From Globisporangium splendens (taxonomy: Eukaryota; Oomycota; Peronosporomycetes; Pythiales; Pythiaceae), in assembly GCA_006386115.1 (NCBI GenBank), contig VFIW01000129.1, positions 51,095 through 115,094 on the forward strand: 64,000 nt of DNA, in the 5' to 3' direction. Under the pieces are notes generated by a model, which did not search any database, was not told where the DNA came from, and saw nothing but the letters and a program-made list of their open reading frames with translations. This document shows, piece by piece, positions 52,016-63,317 of this stretch (position 1 is its first letter; the number at the start of each line of letters is the position of its first letter). Made by a program: the position numbers and the translations under genes.

Positions 52016-54427
52016 ATGGCGGGCAAAGGGCGGGGCAAGCGGCTGACAGACAGCGAGCGCATGGAGATCATCGCGCGGCTCGAGGACAAGACGACGCCGC
52101 TGTCGCGCGCCAAGTGTGCACGCATCTACGGCGTCACGCCCGCGGCCATCAGCAAGCTCATGAAGGTGAGCCAGACCGTGAAGAAGCGGTACTCGGACGC
52201 GGGCGCCGACGCCGGCCACCTCCGCGACAAGCGCCAGCGCGGCGGCTTTTCCAAGAACATGTGCTTCGAGGACGAGCTCTACAAGTGGATCTGCTCGATC
52301 CGCGCGCGCAAGATCCCGCTGCTCGTCGCGCACGTGCAGCAGAAGGCCAAGCTGCTCGCGAGCAAGCACCACATGAACGACGACTTCAAGGCGTCCAACG
52401 GTTGGTACTACCGCTTCTGCGCGCGGTACGGACTCGCACCCGGCGCGCTGCATGCCGGCGGCGGACCTGTTGGCAGCACTGGTAGTGGTAATAGCACCGT
52501 CGTTGCAAGCAGCGTGATCAATAGTGGTATCAGTAATGACACAGAGCGTTCGAATGGGGACGATGGCGTCGCCGCGACGCTGCGAATGAACGTCGCTGGA
52601 GGACACGTTGACGAAAATGACGACGACAGAGCAGAGAGCAACGACATGAAGAACCACAGCGGTCGCGTTGTCTGGAGCGACGACCCCGAGACGTCGGAGC
52701 AAGTGAGCGCGCTACAAGCGACCGTGAAGCAGTACGGACCCGAGTTCGTGTACTCGCTCAGTGAAGCGCGGCTGTTCTACCGCCTGCTTCCAGCGCAGTT
52801 GGATCCCGTGCGAGACGGTGAGTCTTCTTCCGCGCATACAGGAGGCAATGACGATGGTACTGATGAAAATAAGGACTCCAGCAAGGGCAACACGGAGCGC
52901 GTGCTCGTGTTGGTGTGTGCGAATGGAACCGGGACGCACAAAATCCCGTTGCTCGTAGTCGGAAAGCATGCGCGACCAACCTGCTTTGTCACTGCAACGG
53001 CAACACTCCATGGCCACCATCAGTTTGAGAGTCATGCATCATCGTTGATGCAGATCGGAGAGACCAAGTACTTTAATCAACGCGAGGTCTGGTGCGACAA
53101 CCAGACGTTCCAGTACTGGTGCACGAACGTGTTTCTGCCCGCGATCCAGCAGCACACGACGCAGCGCGTGTTGCTGCTGATGGATAACCCCGGTGGCAAT
53201 CTTGAGAAATGCAAGCACCCGGCAATGGACACATACTTCCTGCCCACGCGCGCCGGCAGCCTGAGTGGCAACACACTATTGCAAGTCGGTGGCGTCAGCT
53301 CACAATCGAAACACACACACGCGGGGCGGTTCCAGCCCATGCAGCACGGCGTGATCCGCGAACTCAAGCGCCGATACAAGATCGCCGTGTTCCAGGAAAT
53401 GCTGAGCTTCCACGAGAAAAGCGATGAAGAGAGGTACCGACTGCTGCAGCGCGCGCTGAAGCGACCCCAGGGTGCTGCGGGCATCGCGTTCGGCCGGTTG
53501 CCTCATGTCCTTGACGCTATGCGATTGCTGAGCGACGTGTGGCGCGCGATTCCGATCGAGTTGCTCCGTAACGGATGGGTATGCTCGAGCCTGTATGCCG
53601 AGGGCTTCCCCGACGTCAAATCGGACAGCCATCGTCCCGACATCTCGGACGATACCATTGTGCTCGAGCTCCGTGCGATGCTGCGCAACGCAAGGGCCGT
53701 GGACGAGCTCCATGGTCTCTCCAAGGAGATCCGTCTGTGGATGTACGCGGACGACGACTCGAGCGAGCGCATGCAGCAGGAGCTGCTCCACGACGTGCAG
53801 CGCCTTCTACAGGAGGAAGAAGAGGAGATCAAACTCAGCGGCAGCAATGGAGAGCTTGACGCAAAAGCAGCGCCGATGCTGCTGCATCCACAGGCGATGA
53901 GCAGCTCCAGTGTTTGTGGCGGTGCCTACGAGCTTCCAGTGCCACATCCAATGTCAACCGCACACCTGCAGCATCCTGATATGCCGCCGCCCATGTATAT
54001 CGACCACACCAACCTGATGCACTACGGGTACCACCAGCAGCAGCATCCTCACCCCGCGCATCAGCACCCTTTCCCTCCTCAGCATCAGCAGCACCAACAG
54101 CAACAGCAGCATGACAGTCCTGCATTGATCCGAGAGAAGCGCAAGATGATCAACTTTGTGTTCCGCGCGCTCTCGAACGCCGAAGAAGCGCTGGACAACG
54201 CCGATGTCGCCGAGCATTTCGGCGACGATGCGACGAACGAGGCAGCAGAGGCGCTCCAGGCCGTGCTGCGCCGCCTGCGCCGCATCCACCGCGGAAAGCA
54301 GTCGACGCTTCCAGCACCAGCCGCCATGGCGTCGGCAGATGCGAGTGCCACAAGCAGCGGGGACAATATCGCCAATGACAGTGGCGCCACTGAGCATTCG
54401 TACTTCTACGGCGATGCTTTGGGATAG
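52016..54427 (+). CDS. Domesticated pogo/Tigger-type transposase-derived protein
   Basis: Intronless, 803 residues. A helix-turn-helix (LTDSERMEIIARLEDK, then KCARIYGVTPAAISKLMK) is followed by a CENP-B-type second DNA-binding region (FEDELYKWICSIRARKIPLLVAHVQQ, then ASNGWYYRFCARYGL). The DDE_1 core is recognisable: RVLVLVCANGTGTHKIPLLVVGK, a strand LLLMDNPGGN, then FQPMQHGVIRELKRRYK. Of the three catalytic acids only the middle Asp (~390) is kept; the first position reads SLSE (~246) and the third Gln (~443) instead of Asp. A His/Gln-rich linker (residues ~670-700) and a C-terminal helical region (NADVAEHFGDD area) are additions. No terminal inverted repeats were noticed, so this is a host gene, probably a DNA-binding regulator. 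Confidence 0.75.
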   Translation: MAGKGRGKRLTDSERMEIIARLEDKTTPLSRAKCARIYGVTPAAISKLMKVSQTVKKRYSDAGADAGHLRDKRQRGGFSKNMCFEDELYKWICSIRARKIPLLVAHVQQKAKLLASKHHMNDDFKASNGWYYRFCARYGLAPGALHAGGGPVGSTGSGNSTVVASSVINSGISNDTERSNGDDGVAATLRMNVAGGHVDENDDDRAESNDMKNHSGRVVWSDDPETSEQVSALQATVKQYGPEFVYSLSEARLFYRLLPAQLDPVRDGESSSAHTGGNDDGTDENKDSSKGNTERVLVLVCANGTGTHKIPLLVVGKHARPTCFVTATATLHGHHQFESHASSLMQIGETKYFNQREVWCDNQTFQYWCTNVFLPAIQQHTTQRVLLLMDNPGGNLEKCKHPAMDTYFLPTRAGSLSGNTLLQVGGVSSQSKHTHAGRFQPMQHGVIRELKRRYKIAVFQEMLSFHEKSDEERYRLLQRALKRPQGAAGIAFGRLPHVLDAMRLLSDVWRAIPIELLRNGWVCSSLYAEGFPDVKSDSHRPDISDDTIVLELRAMLRNARAVDELHGLSKEIRLWMYADDDSSERMQQELLHDVQRLLQEEEEEIKLSGSNGELDAKAAPMLLHPQAMSSSSVCGGAYELPVPHPMSTAHLQHPDMPPPMYIDHTNLMHYGYHQQQHPHPAHQHPFPPQHQQHQQQQQHDSPALIREKRKMINFVFRALSNAEEALDNADVAEHFGDDATNEAAEALQAVLRRLRRIHRGKQSTLPAPAAMASADASATSSGDNIANDSGATEHSYFYGDALG

Positions 54428-54490
54428 AAAATGACTGTTTGTATGTTGTAGCTTTCAACACACTGACGTAACTGCAGTTTCCGTGTATCT

Positions 54491-54570
54491 GATTGGCTGG
54501 AAATAAGTGTGTCTTTCAATGGGTTGTTTCATTGGTCAATATGATACACAGTCATTCGCTTTAATTGGTT
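54491..54570 (+). promoter_or_regulatory. Triple ATTGG box upstream of the FANCA-like gene
   Basis: Inverted CCAAT boxes at 54492-54496, 54531-54535 and 54564-54568. The last is followed directly by TTATAAAT, 54 bases before the ATG at 54628. The spacing suggests an NF-Y-type plus TATA-like promoter. Confidence 0.45.
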
Positions 54571-54627
54571 ATAAATGCAACTTTTCGTGTCTGTTTGGAA
54601 AAGCAACATCTCGAGGCATTTTGGATT

Positions 54628-57600
54628 ATGGCGCCAAGCAGCAGTGGTCATGCGGGGGCACATGGCGCGGGGGCATCTTCCGCCAAGCGCTCGCTCGCTG
54701 AGCTCAAGCGCGACGTACTGGCGCTTGTCCAAGACACTTTTGAAGCCTCTCGCGCTTCCAGTGATGGCTCTGAGGCGTGCGTCGACGCGTGCTATGCGTG
54801 CTTCCAGAGCGCATGTCGTGCGTGGATCGAGACTTGTGCACTGGCGCCGCCGCGACAGCACAAGAGCGAGGAGAACGACGCAGTGGTAATGATGCAACAG
54901 CAGCAGGAAGAGCTGATGCGAAGCCGACTGCGTGCGGTAGTGGATCTCATGATGCGTCATCATAATGCGCGGGAGCGACGGAAGCTCGTGACCGCCGTGG
55001 TGCGATCGATCGTGGCGACGCAGACCATCGCGCAACGTAAACGGAAGCGAAAGCTTCCTTCGACTTCAGCTGATTCACTCACTGATACCGTGGCTACCGC
55101 TTGCACTGAAGATGTGCAGAACAGCGTTGCCGAGTTAATCGCCGTGTGGAGTCTGCATACGTTGGGGCTCCTGCGACTGGAAGACGTGCTGATTGAGGCA
55201 GCGTCCAGTTGCCAAAGTTCTACTTTCTGTGTGTACGACTGGATGGCTGCGCCCGCGCACTTTTTGCTGTTGCGTCCAGCAATCGTGATCTCGTTGCTTG
55301 GGACGCCAGAAATGGCACTTGCAGCGACGACGCGAGACCTCGTAGAGCATGTGCTGTCGTACGTCATCTGGCTCGCATTTGCAGACTCTGCTGACCCGAC
55401 TTTTCTCGGGAATGACACGAATCGCCGGTCTCAGTCGGACGCCATCAAGCGGAAAGCCGTGATGCGCGTACTGGAATCGCTCACTTCCTTCTCGTCTGCA
55501 ACATTTTCGATACCAGCGCTTTGCATTCTGACCCAACTGATAGCAGCCAAGTCCGCGGTGAAAATCCTGGCAACAGACCGACCACCGCGAAATGCGGTCA
55601 GTGCTAGCAGAGATGGAAGCGGAGGCAACTTTGGTGAAGACTCGATCATCTCGCGCGACCGCGTCATCGCATTCCTTCAGCCCCAGCTCGCCGCGTTGCT
55701 GGCGCCTTCCTCCATGGCGCACAGCGCATGCACGACAGACGAACTCGCTCGGATTTTCTCCGCGTACCAAGCGTGTCTACCAACGTCGGCCTTCGTTCAG
55801 GTATGATTACTTTTGAGCTTCCACGATGATATTGGAGCCACACACAATTCAGGACTTAAATGCACCCAAAATGCCTATATGCACTGTAGATCATTCGGCA
55901 ATTCATCTACGAGGCAAATGGCGAGTCGACTGAGCGATCAGCTGCAGGCTCGAAGTCAATCATCCGTGATGCTTTGTACCAACTGATCCAACATCTCGCA
56001 TCCAAGCAAACGGAGTTTGTGGCTCAGCTTCTCACTGTGGCGCACGAGATGGCAAACGAAGGTGTGCAAGGCATGAACGGAAACCTTCTTCAGCACGCTC
56101 TGGAGCTTGTGGCAGCAGTGTCAGAGGTACCATTCAGCCATGAGCCATCCACAGCACCAACGAATGTCGTCGTGGACTGCTATCGTGGTTGGTTTCACGA
56201 TCATTTCGCAGCAGACGACTTAAGCCATGACCGCAGCATGTTCGGCCAAGGAGGACAAGGCGTCGACACTCAGCAAGCAGCTCTGCGGTGCCAGAAGCCG
56301 CGCCAAGCGTGCAAGTTGGTGACCAGCAAGCGACAGATCCAGTTTCTCTGTGCGTTCTTGTTGGAGTTTGATCGTCGTGCTGATGAGTCAAATGAGCCTA
56401 ATGACTCCGTTCTTCAATACCCAGCAGCAAAATCGGACCACGTAGCCGCACATTTGAGCGTGGTGAAGACACATCAGCCGCAGTTCCCGAGCGGCGGGCT
56501 CATCATGGACTTTTGCTCGCAAACGCGGTCGCGATATCTCGAGTTGCTCGAGCAAGAGCAAACTGCAGCACAGCCATCGACTGATTCTGACTCCAGCAAC
56601 GTCGGTCTTGGCACAAGTGGTGCTAAAAGCAAGCAACAACTGTCCTTGCATTCCATGAAGGTCCGAGACATGGTACGCGAGAATATCCACATTTACGAGG
56701 ACACGAAGAAATTATCACCCCAGTTACGACAGTGGCAGATGTTCCAGCCGCAGCTTTGGAAGCAAGAATTCGTGCCGTGCTGTCTCGATATTGAGTACGA
56801 CGGTCTTGAGGATATCGATGAAGCTACCAGTGGGAAGGATGCAGTCATTTCAAATAGTCAACCGGAAACCAAAGTGCTGGCGCACGCATCGTTTGTCCAC
56901 GCGCTCGCTACCACCGGCGTGATCTCGCTTCAAGAATATGCTCAGTTTCTGTCGAAAGTCGAAGACTGGGTTCACACCAGACAGACCAGATTCCATCGGA
57001 AACGAAGCTACAAGCGACAACGTCAAGAGATCGGGAAAGGATTGAGTCACGCCGTTGAGAGTTTGCAGCATGAACTACGCTCAGATGAAAGCGAGGCTGC
57101 GTTGTTGCCATCGCGAAAGAAAGTTCCACCAGCGCAAATGGAGATGCTCACGTCTGCACTTGAGTCTGCATTAAGCTCCTTGGCGTACAGTGTTGCTGGT
57201 TTTGCGAGCCAACCGAACAGTGCTGCTCCGTCAGTATCGCCAATGCGGAGTTTGTGGGGAGATGGATGCATGAAAGTGGTTGGAGTCCTGGGACTCAGTC
57301 AACTCGATGCGTTTTTCGCGTACCTGGTGCCTTTGCTGGTGCGAACGTCATCCTCGCAAGACCTCGAATCGAAAGAACTAAAGGGCGAAAGTCAATCGGA
57401 GGCCGATGTGCTGGAAGCGTTCACGCAGTTCTGCATTTTGCAAGTCTCGTGGACAAGGTCGCTTCAAGACGAGACCTTGTTGCTCGAGACGAGCTGTCTG
57501 TGTGCTGTCTTGGCTGCGCTCCTAGCACGATCAGAAAATGCAAGCAAGAATGATCGCGCGGATTCGGTTCGCTTCTTGCAGCAGATCGACGATACACACC

Positions 57601-59687
57601 TCGTGGAGGATGGGGGCAGTGACGCTGTTCAAAGCGACTCGCGTAATGAGCGCATGATCAAAAGGAGTCTATTTTACACAAGCATCCTTCGAGCACTTGC
57701 TGCCGTATCGATGGATACACAAGCATCGACTGTGCTGGCACTGCTTCATTCTGAGACTCTACAGTCAGGAACGCGTGACTTCGTCTCATGGCTTGTGTTT
57801 CGATCGACCATTGCAACGAATCCTTCCCGTGAAGTCCATCTTTCACTCTTGGCGGACAACTTTTGCGCGATATCGCAGATGCGATGGTACAACCAGGTGC
57901 TCGATCCAATGAAGAAGATTAAGGATCGCGTGAGATCTCTCTTTGAGTTCGAGTTCCGTTATGGTCTTAAGCTGTTTGGTGAGTCTGATGTGAGGTCACA
58001 GCTTGCATCCAACGTTTCTGGCCACACTGAGTGGGTGCAGGCGCAACTGGACGTGGTCGAAGATATCGTCCAGAACCATGCTGCGTCTGTGGAAGATGTG
58101 ATGGAGTGGCTCATTGAAGCAATTGTTAGCGAGTGCAGTATCAAGAGCGAAGAGAAAGGCGAATTGCTAGAAGCAGACAGCGCGATTGCCCAGATGCTAT
58201 TGCTGCTGAACGATTTAATGCACAAGGCAAGTGCCCAGAGCCTCACGAGTGACCTCGGATGGAAGAATTCACCATCTAGGTCAAACGAGAGGATTCTCGC
58301 TTATTTCATGAGCTCGGTCCAGAAAGCGCGTGAAAGCAGAGACCGAAGACGCTATGTTAGTCACCAGCTTCGTCATCACGGCTTTGAGGTTCTCGAGATC
58401 TGTGCTCGCCACCAGTGTCGCGCAATTTCCTCACAAACCGCAAACAGTGCACTTGAGCTGATCAATTACATTGGGGAGAACTACTTCCACGACCAGATCC
58501 TACCATGGTCGCTGCTTCGCGCGTTGTTCGTGTACTTGACGCAAGTCCTCGCTAGTGCGACCAGCAGCAGCATGCAAAATGCGATCGACATTCTTCGCAA
58601 CTGCTCTGTCGCCATCATTTGTCGGTGTGGACTGGAGTATCGCCGTATCCAAGCGCTTGTCCAAGACCCCGACAATCGAACCAACGTACAATTTCTGAGC
58701 CTGCTGGAATGGGTGCATCGATTCTGTGACCAAGTGCTTGATCAAGAACCTGCTCAATTTGCCCAGGCGCCAAGCGATACTATCAGAGCTGCCCACAATG
58801 CGGTTGATATCTTTCCAACAGAAGTGGAGATTATGAAGTATCGTATTCGTCTTATAAAGCTTTTGTTTCGTTGGAAGAGGATCCCTACTCCTGAGCTGAC
58901 CACACAAGCACACAAGCTGTCCGCATCTCACCACGAGATCGCTGAGCGGATCCTTCGAGTCTGCCGCTTGGATTCAAGTACTGCTGATACCAAGAACTAC
59001 ACGGATGCACGAGGCAGCATGCAATCGATTGGAGAGGGTGCTCTTGTACTTGTGGGCACTTGCTTCGCTGAAGAATGGGAGCGGGCGCTTCTTGCTTCCA
59101 CGACGCAGGAATCCAATATGGAAGCCCTCCATCACAGCATTCACCAGCTCGATTTCCAGTTCCAGCTGTGCTGCCTTCACGTGGTTGCAACTGTGTGCCA
59201 GCAATCCGCGCTTTTCTCGAAGAAGCTGCTTAGTTCTTGGCGTGAACCCTCGTCCGCATCGTCATCATCGTCATCGCCCATTGCGAATGGTTTGGCTGGC
59301 ACGATCCTTCTCGCACTTGTGGCGATCATTCTTTTGGATGTGCGACAACTGGAAACGGTTTGCGGCCTTAACAGCTCCATCTGGGTGAACGAGTTTCCTC
59401 GAATCGCTCTTCACGTCCACTCCATGAAGACTGGCGCCTTGGACACGTCGGGAACTGGCGACGACGACTCATCGTTAGTACGATGGATCCAGGTGATCAC
59501 GCACACGAGAAGCTTTGCAGAGCACTTGGTGGATGCGGTGCGTGTCGTACTGCAGTACGGCTTCGCTCATCGCGTCGACATTGTGGACAGTGCGCTCCCG
59601 TCTCGCGTCCTTCAAGCGTGGCCGAGTCTCAGCAGTATGGTCCCCCAACTCCATGCGATCACCTTTGACGAATCGAATGAGTTTTGA
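54628..59687 (+). CDS. Large helical protein, possible FANCA homologue
   Basis: Exons 54628-55800 and 55890-59687, 1656 residues. It is almost entirely alpha-helical with no enzymatic motif. The strongest resemblance is to the central part of Fanconi anaemia group A protein: VRENIHIYEDTKKLS, then WKQEFVPCCLDIEYDG, and ASFVHALATTGVISLQEYAQF, followed by ALESALSSLAYSV. In FANCA a corresponding run reads as a YEDL helix, a pair of helices ending in LPALL, and a ...IPPSLYSTYC helix, with similar spacing. FANCA is a core-complex subunit for interstrand crosslink repair. The residues agree in pattern, not strongly in identity, so another HEAT-like scaffold remains possible. The N-terminal 390 residues are less conserved. 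The start ATG follows a TATA-like sequence. Confidence 0.4.
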
Positions 59688-59974
59688 TTTGGTCTTTGTT
59701 TCTAACAACATGCATCTATTCTATTTGTCTACTCTATGGCTGGCGATCTTTTTGCAAGTTTGTCCAGCCTCGAAGCTTACAAGATGGTGCGATTCCTGGG
59801 ATCTCCAGAGCCCGAGGCTGTTTTCGATCGGCCGAGCGTGGACGGATCCCACGTGTGGCGTCTACCCGAGGGCTGTTTGGCCAGGTCTGGGTGATCTGGA
59901 GGCGAGGAATGTGCCTCATTTTCGGCCAGCACGACGCTTTTCCGCAGTCGCTTGCCTGCATCCTTGAACTCGAG

Positions 59975-60793
59975 CTAGAAATGCGGCGGTAGCGACGGCT
60001 GCACTTCAGAGACCCATTTCCAGTACTCGTCCTCTTCTTTCCCCGTGTACGGCAAGAGCAAGTGGATGTAGGTCATGCACACTGGACAGGCGCTACGACA
60101 ATAAACATGCAAAGGAGAAACTTAGGTCAATGCGACACACGAAGCTGCCTAAGTAGCTCAATACCTCCACGCGGATGGCCGAGCGTGGTCAGCGCAGATA
60201 TCGTGGAGTTTGATGCACATATCGCAGACGCACTTGTGCTGACATGAGAAGAACACGGTCTTTGGTGTGCCGATCTCGCAAAACGCGCACCGCGTGCCGG
60301 GTGGGTACGTGCCATCGGGGAGCCGCGTAAACGGTTTGAGCGCTCGGAAATCGCGCGCGAGCTCCCTGTAGTTCATGGCCAGGCGGTGCGGTATCTGTTT
60401 GGCGGCCATGAACGACGTCGCGCGCTGGCGGCCATTGTTGGCGTTGGTGTATATCGGCAGCTTATCTTGGGAGATAGTGCCGACGAGGCTGGCGTGTTTG
60501 GTATGGACTGGTGACTCGTTGAGTGCTGCCTGGAGATACGAGTTTGAGGAGGACGGCGCATACGACACCGCCGCCACCAGCTGTGAAGATGATGATGATG
60601 ATAAAGTTGTGCAATGCGACGGACTGTGACTTGGAGGTGGGGAACCGCTTTCAGCATGCTTCGGTACCTCAGTGTGCGCTTGCATCGTGGTTGTCGAAGC
60701 GGTTGTCCTGTCGGTCGGATCGGTGGGATTCGTTCCCGCAGTGGGTGGCGTCTGGGCGACGCTCACGGGCGTGAGCAAAGACAAACTGCGCAT
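59975..60793 (-). CDS. RING-finger protein
   Basis: Exon 1 60793-60165, intron GTATTG..TCGTAG, exon 2 60092-59975; 248 residues. The N-terminal ~140 residues are Ser/Thr/Pro-rich and disordered. The C-terminal part contains CAFCEIGTPKTVFFSCQHKCVCDMC, then the exon junction and CPVCMTYIHLLLP, which supplies the last Cys pair of a C3HC4-like RING. A RING of this sort usually gives E3 ubiquitin ligase activity. The frame is open above 60793 to a TTTCAG acceptor-like site at about 60826, so a further 5' exon (for example within 60850-61000) is possible. Confidence 0.75.
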
Positions 60794-61557
60794 GGTTATC
60801 GATACGCTCGCAGCACTTAGCACTGAAACAAACAGACTTCTTCTTCGAGTGTGAACTCAATTCACGCGTGGTGTTTTTTTCAGAAGCCTTGTCTGTTACG
60901 TGAGGCTTTTTTTGGCTCGCAGTTGTGGCCGTAAATAGGAGTGCAATCGCAACATCACCTGGGCACGTCTCCCGCAAACTGCCGTAAGAAGGTTCCACTC
61001 ACGTAACAGCTTCACGGCCATTCAGTGCGAACGACATGTGAATGTCGGACGCTGCTGCGTTTCGGATAAGATCAAGATCAAGGCTCAACCAGCTGTGACA
61101 CGAGGGTAACTACCGGTGGACAGCCACGAGTCGCACTGTGATGGACGCTTCTGTCCGACTCCACCTCGTCTCTCTCTCAAGCACGCACACCTAGACGCTG
61201 CAAAGAGGAGTGGTTGTAACAGAGGACTTGAGCGAAGATGGCCATGCGCATTCAGAGGCAAGCAATTGGATGGCTACACAACAGATCCCATCCCGAGTGT
61301 TGGTCTGTTGTCAGATTTACAGTACCGCATCGCTTCAACTGACACATAACTGATATTTGGTGCAGTACAGTATTGTTGAACCATTGTCCAGCAACAGTTT
61401 TAAAACACCTCGTCTAGCCTGAGTCTGAGCCTGGACTCAGACGGCGCCATCTATTGGTGTCCAAGAGCTCACACAAAAAGCAGCACAAGCAACATACCGG
61501 TGCAGCAAGAGGATCCGAAGGCGCTGGGCTTTGTGGACGTCCCAGAGAGCAGCAGCC
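60794..61557. other. Divergent upstream region between the RING and FKBP genes
   Basis: 764 bases. A 110-codon minus-strand frame (60998-60669) with MEPSYGSLRETCPGDV at its start may be an upstream exon of the RING gene. A short CTGAGTCTGAGCCTGGACTCAG palindrome-like stretch lies near 61419-61440. Confidence 0.4.
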
Positions 61558-62976
61558 ATGGTGTTGATGCGCAGGAAGGACAAGCGGAAGGGGAATGAGG
61601 CCGATGAGATCATCGTGGCGAGCGACTCGTCCATCGTCGCAAACAAGGGCGTGCGCTCCCTTGCCGGCGCGCGCACGGGCCGATTCGCTGCCGACATGCG
61701 CGTCAACGTCGGCGGCTACGGCCGCGCCGACAAGACGTGGGGCGTGGACCACCCGTGGCACCAGACACAAACGGATCTCTTTAGCTCGATTAGCGCGCGA
61801 GACCACATGGAGGAAGGCGATCTCGTGAAGGAGGAGCTGAGCAGCAAGCAGGAGATGAAGGGAGCGAGTCGCGCAGCGCTCAAGAAGAAGAAAAGCAAGC
61901 TCAAGAAAATGGGGCTGAGTGCAGCGGAAGCAGCGACAACGGCTGTAGCAGAGATCGAAAAGGCTAAGCAAGAGGCGCTTGCGGCTGCCGCAGCCGAGAA
62001 AGAGAGACGCGAGAAGATCGCGGAGGAGAGAAAGAAGAAGAAACAGGCCAAGCGCGAAGAGAACATCGAAAAGGACATTGCAGAGATGGCGCGTCAGGAA
62101 GCGGCGCTTGACGAAGCGCTTGCAATTGCGCAGAAGAAAGATGGTGGAAATAGTAAAAAGCGAAAACGTGCGAACCGTAACAAGAAGAAGAAAGCCAAGC
62201 ACGCATCATCAGAAACGGGCGAGAACAGTGACGACGAAGCGCACGAGGAACACGAGGATCAGGACGGATATGACGTTGGAAGCGACGACAACGAAGATGC
62301 TGATGGCAATGATGGAAAGAGCGCGGCACAGTTGGCGAAAGAGGCTGCGTTGAAGAAAGCAAAGAAGGAAAAGCGCGACAAGGAAAAACAGGAGAAGAAG
62401 GAGAAAAAAGAAGTGTATGTGGCGTCCGTCGAAGAGAAAGAAGCCGCAAAGAAAGCGGATCTCAAAGCGCGTGAAGCGATCGCAAAGGAGTATGAAGCAG
62501 TGACTGGTGCTGAGATCACGACCAAGAGTGGCCTGATCATCCGTGATTCCCGGATTGGGAAGGGTAGACTCGCTGATATTGGCGAAATGGTGACGGTCAA
62601 GTACCTGGGCAAGCTGGGCAAGGAAGGTCTGGTGTTTGGCAAGGGCATGCTCACCACGAATTATGGCACAGGCTCGGTCATCGCAGGCTGGGAAGAAGGG
62701 CTGGCGACGATGCGAGCCGGCGGTCTCCGTTTCCTGACGATCCCATCGGAGCTCGCGTACGGCGAGAGCGGCAAGGGCGGCAAGATCCCGCCGAACTCGA
62801 CGTTGTACTTTGAAGTCGAGCTCGTGCGCATCGGCAAGCGCAAGCGCGAAGCCGTCGGCAAGGACGAGATGCCGCTGCCGAGCGCGTTCCAGCGCAAGCG
62901 CATCAAGGAGAAGAAGCCCGACGAGAAGAAGACCAAGCAGGGCGGCAAGAAGCGACGACGAAAGAACAGCGTGTGA
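61558..62976 (+). CDS. Nuclear FKBP-type peptidyl-prolyl isomerase
   Basis: 472 residues from ATG 61558 (gccATGg context). The N-terminal half is highly charged: Lys/Glu helices (KKKKSKLKKMG, REKIAEERKKKKQAKREENIEKD) and an acidic tract (SDDEAHEEHEDQDGYD), like the nucleolar FKBPs Fpr3/Fpr4 and FKBP46. Residues ~325-435 are a complete FKBP domain: SGLIIRDSRIGKG, VTVKYLGKL, FGKGML, VIAGWEEGLATMRAGG, RFLTIPSELAYGESGKGGKIPPNSTLYFEVELV, with the Trp and Tyr of the pocket present. It isomerises Xaa-Pro bonds. A basic Lys/Arg C-terminus (GGKKRRRKNSV) is a nuclear localisation signal. No intron. Confidence 0.85.
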   Translation: MVLMRRKDKRKGNEADEIIVASDSSIVANKGVRSLAGARTGRFAADMRVNVGGYGRADKTWGVDHPWHQTQTDLFSSISARDHMEEGDLVKEELSSKQEMKGASRAALKKKKSKLKKMGLSAAEAATTAVAEIEKAKQEALAAAAAEKERREKIAEERKKKKQAKREENIEKDIAEMARQEAALDEALAIAQKKDGGNSKKRKRANRNKKKKAKHASSETGENSDDEAHEEHEDQDGYDVGSDDNEDADGNDGKSAAQLAKEAALKKAKKEKRDKEKQEKKEKKEVYVASVEEKEAAKKADLKAREAIAKEYEAVTGAEITTKSGLIIRDSRIGKGRLADIGEMVTVKYLGKLGKEGLVFGKGMLTTNYGTGSVIAGWEEGLATMRAGGLRFLTIPSELAYGESGKGGKIPPNSTLYFEVELVRIGKRKREAVGKDEMPLPSAFQRKRIKEKKPDEKKTKQGGKKRRRKNSV

Positions 62977-63317
62977 GTGCAGCCAGCGCCACAGAGAAAC
63001 GCATTTGCATAACAAATATGGTGCATGGATTGAATAGATAGTCGCAAATTGCGTGTTGTTCCAACCGTCCATCTCATTCGATTTGGTGCGTCGCACTGGT
63101 AGGTACTGTACCATCAAGTGAATGGAGCTCCTCGCGCGCCGTTTCAAACAGTTTCACGTGCTTAACTTCGATCTGATTGGCTTGTTAACCATACAAACTG
63201 TCGCTGATTGGCTGTATAATACCTAAAATCAGTGCACCACAGAACTGTTGTGCCCAGCAGACGCTCGTTGCACAAAGGAAGAAATTCTTTGTGGCACAAG
63301 AGAGAAGTCGCGCGAAA
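62977..63317. other. Gap upstream of the aminodeoxychorismate synthase gene
   Basis: 341 bases, 3' UTR of the FKBP gene and promoter of the next gene. ATTGG boxes at 63176-63180 and 63207-63211; the second is followed by TATAATA. Confidence 0.5.
63172..63221 (+). promoter_or_regulatory. Paired ATTGG boxes with TATA-like sequence
   Basis: GATTGGCTTG and GATTGGCTGTATAATA, about 100-140 bases upstream of ATG 63318. Same architecture as at 54491-54570. Confidence 0.45.

Noticed and set aside
62209..63147. 312-codon minus-strand frame with hydrophobic Leu/Phe runs
   Set aside because: Complement of the Lys/Glu-rich FKBP coding sequence; hydrophobicity is an artefact.
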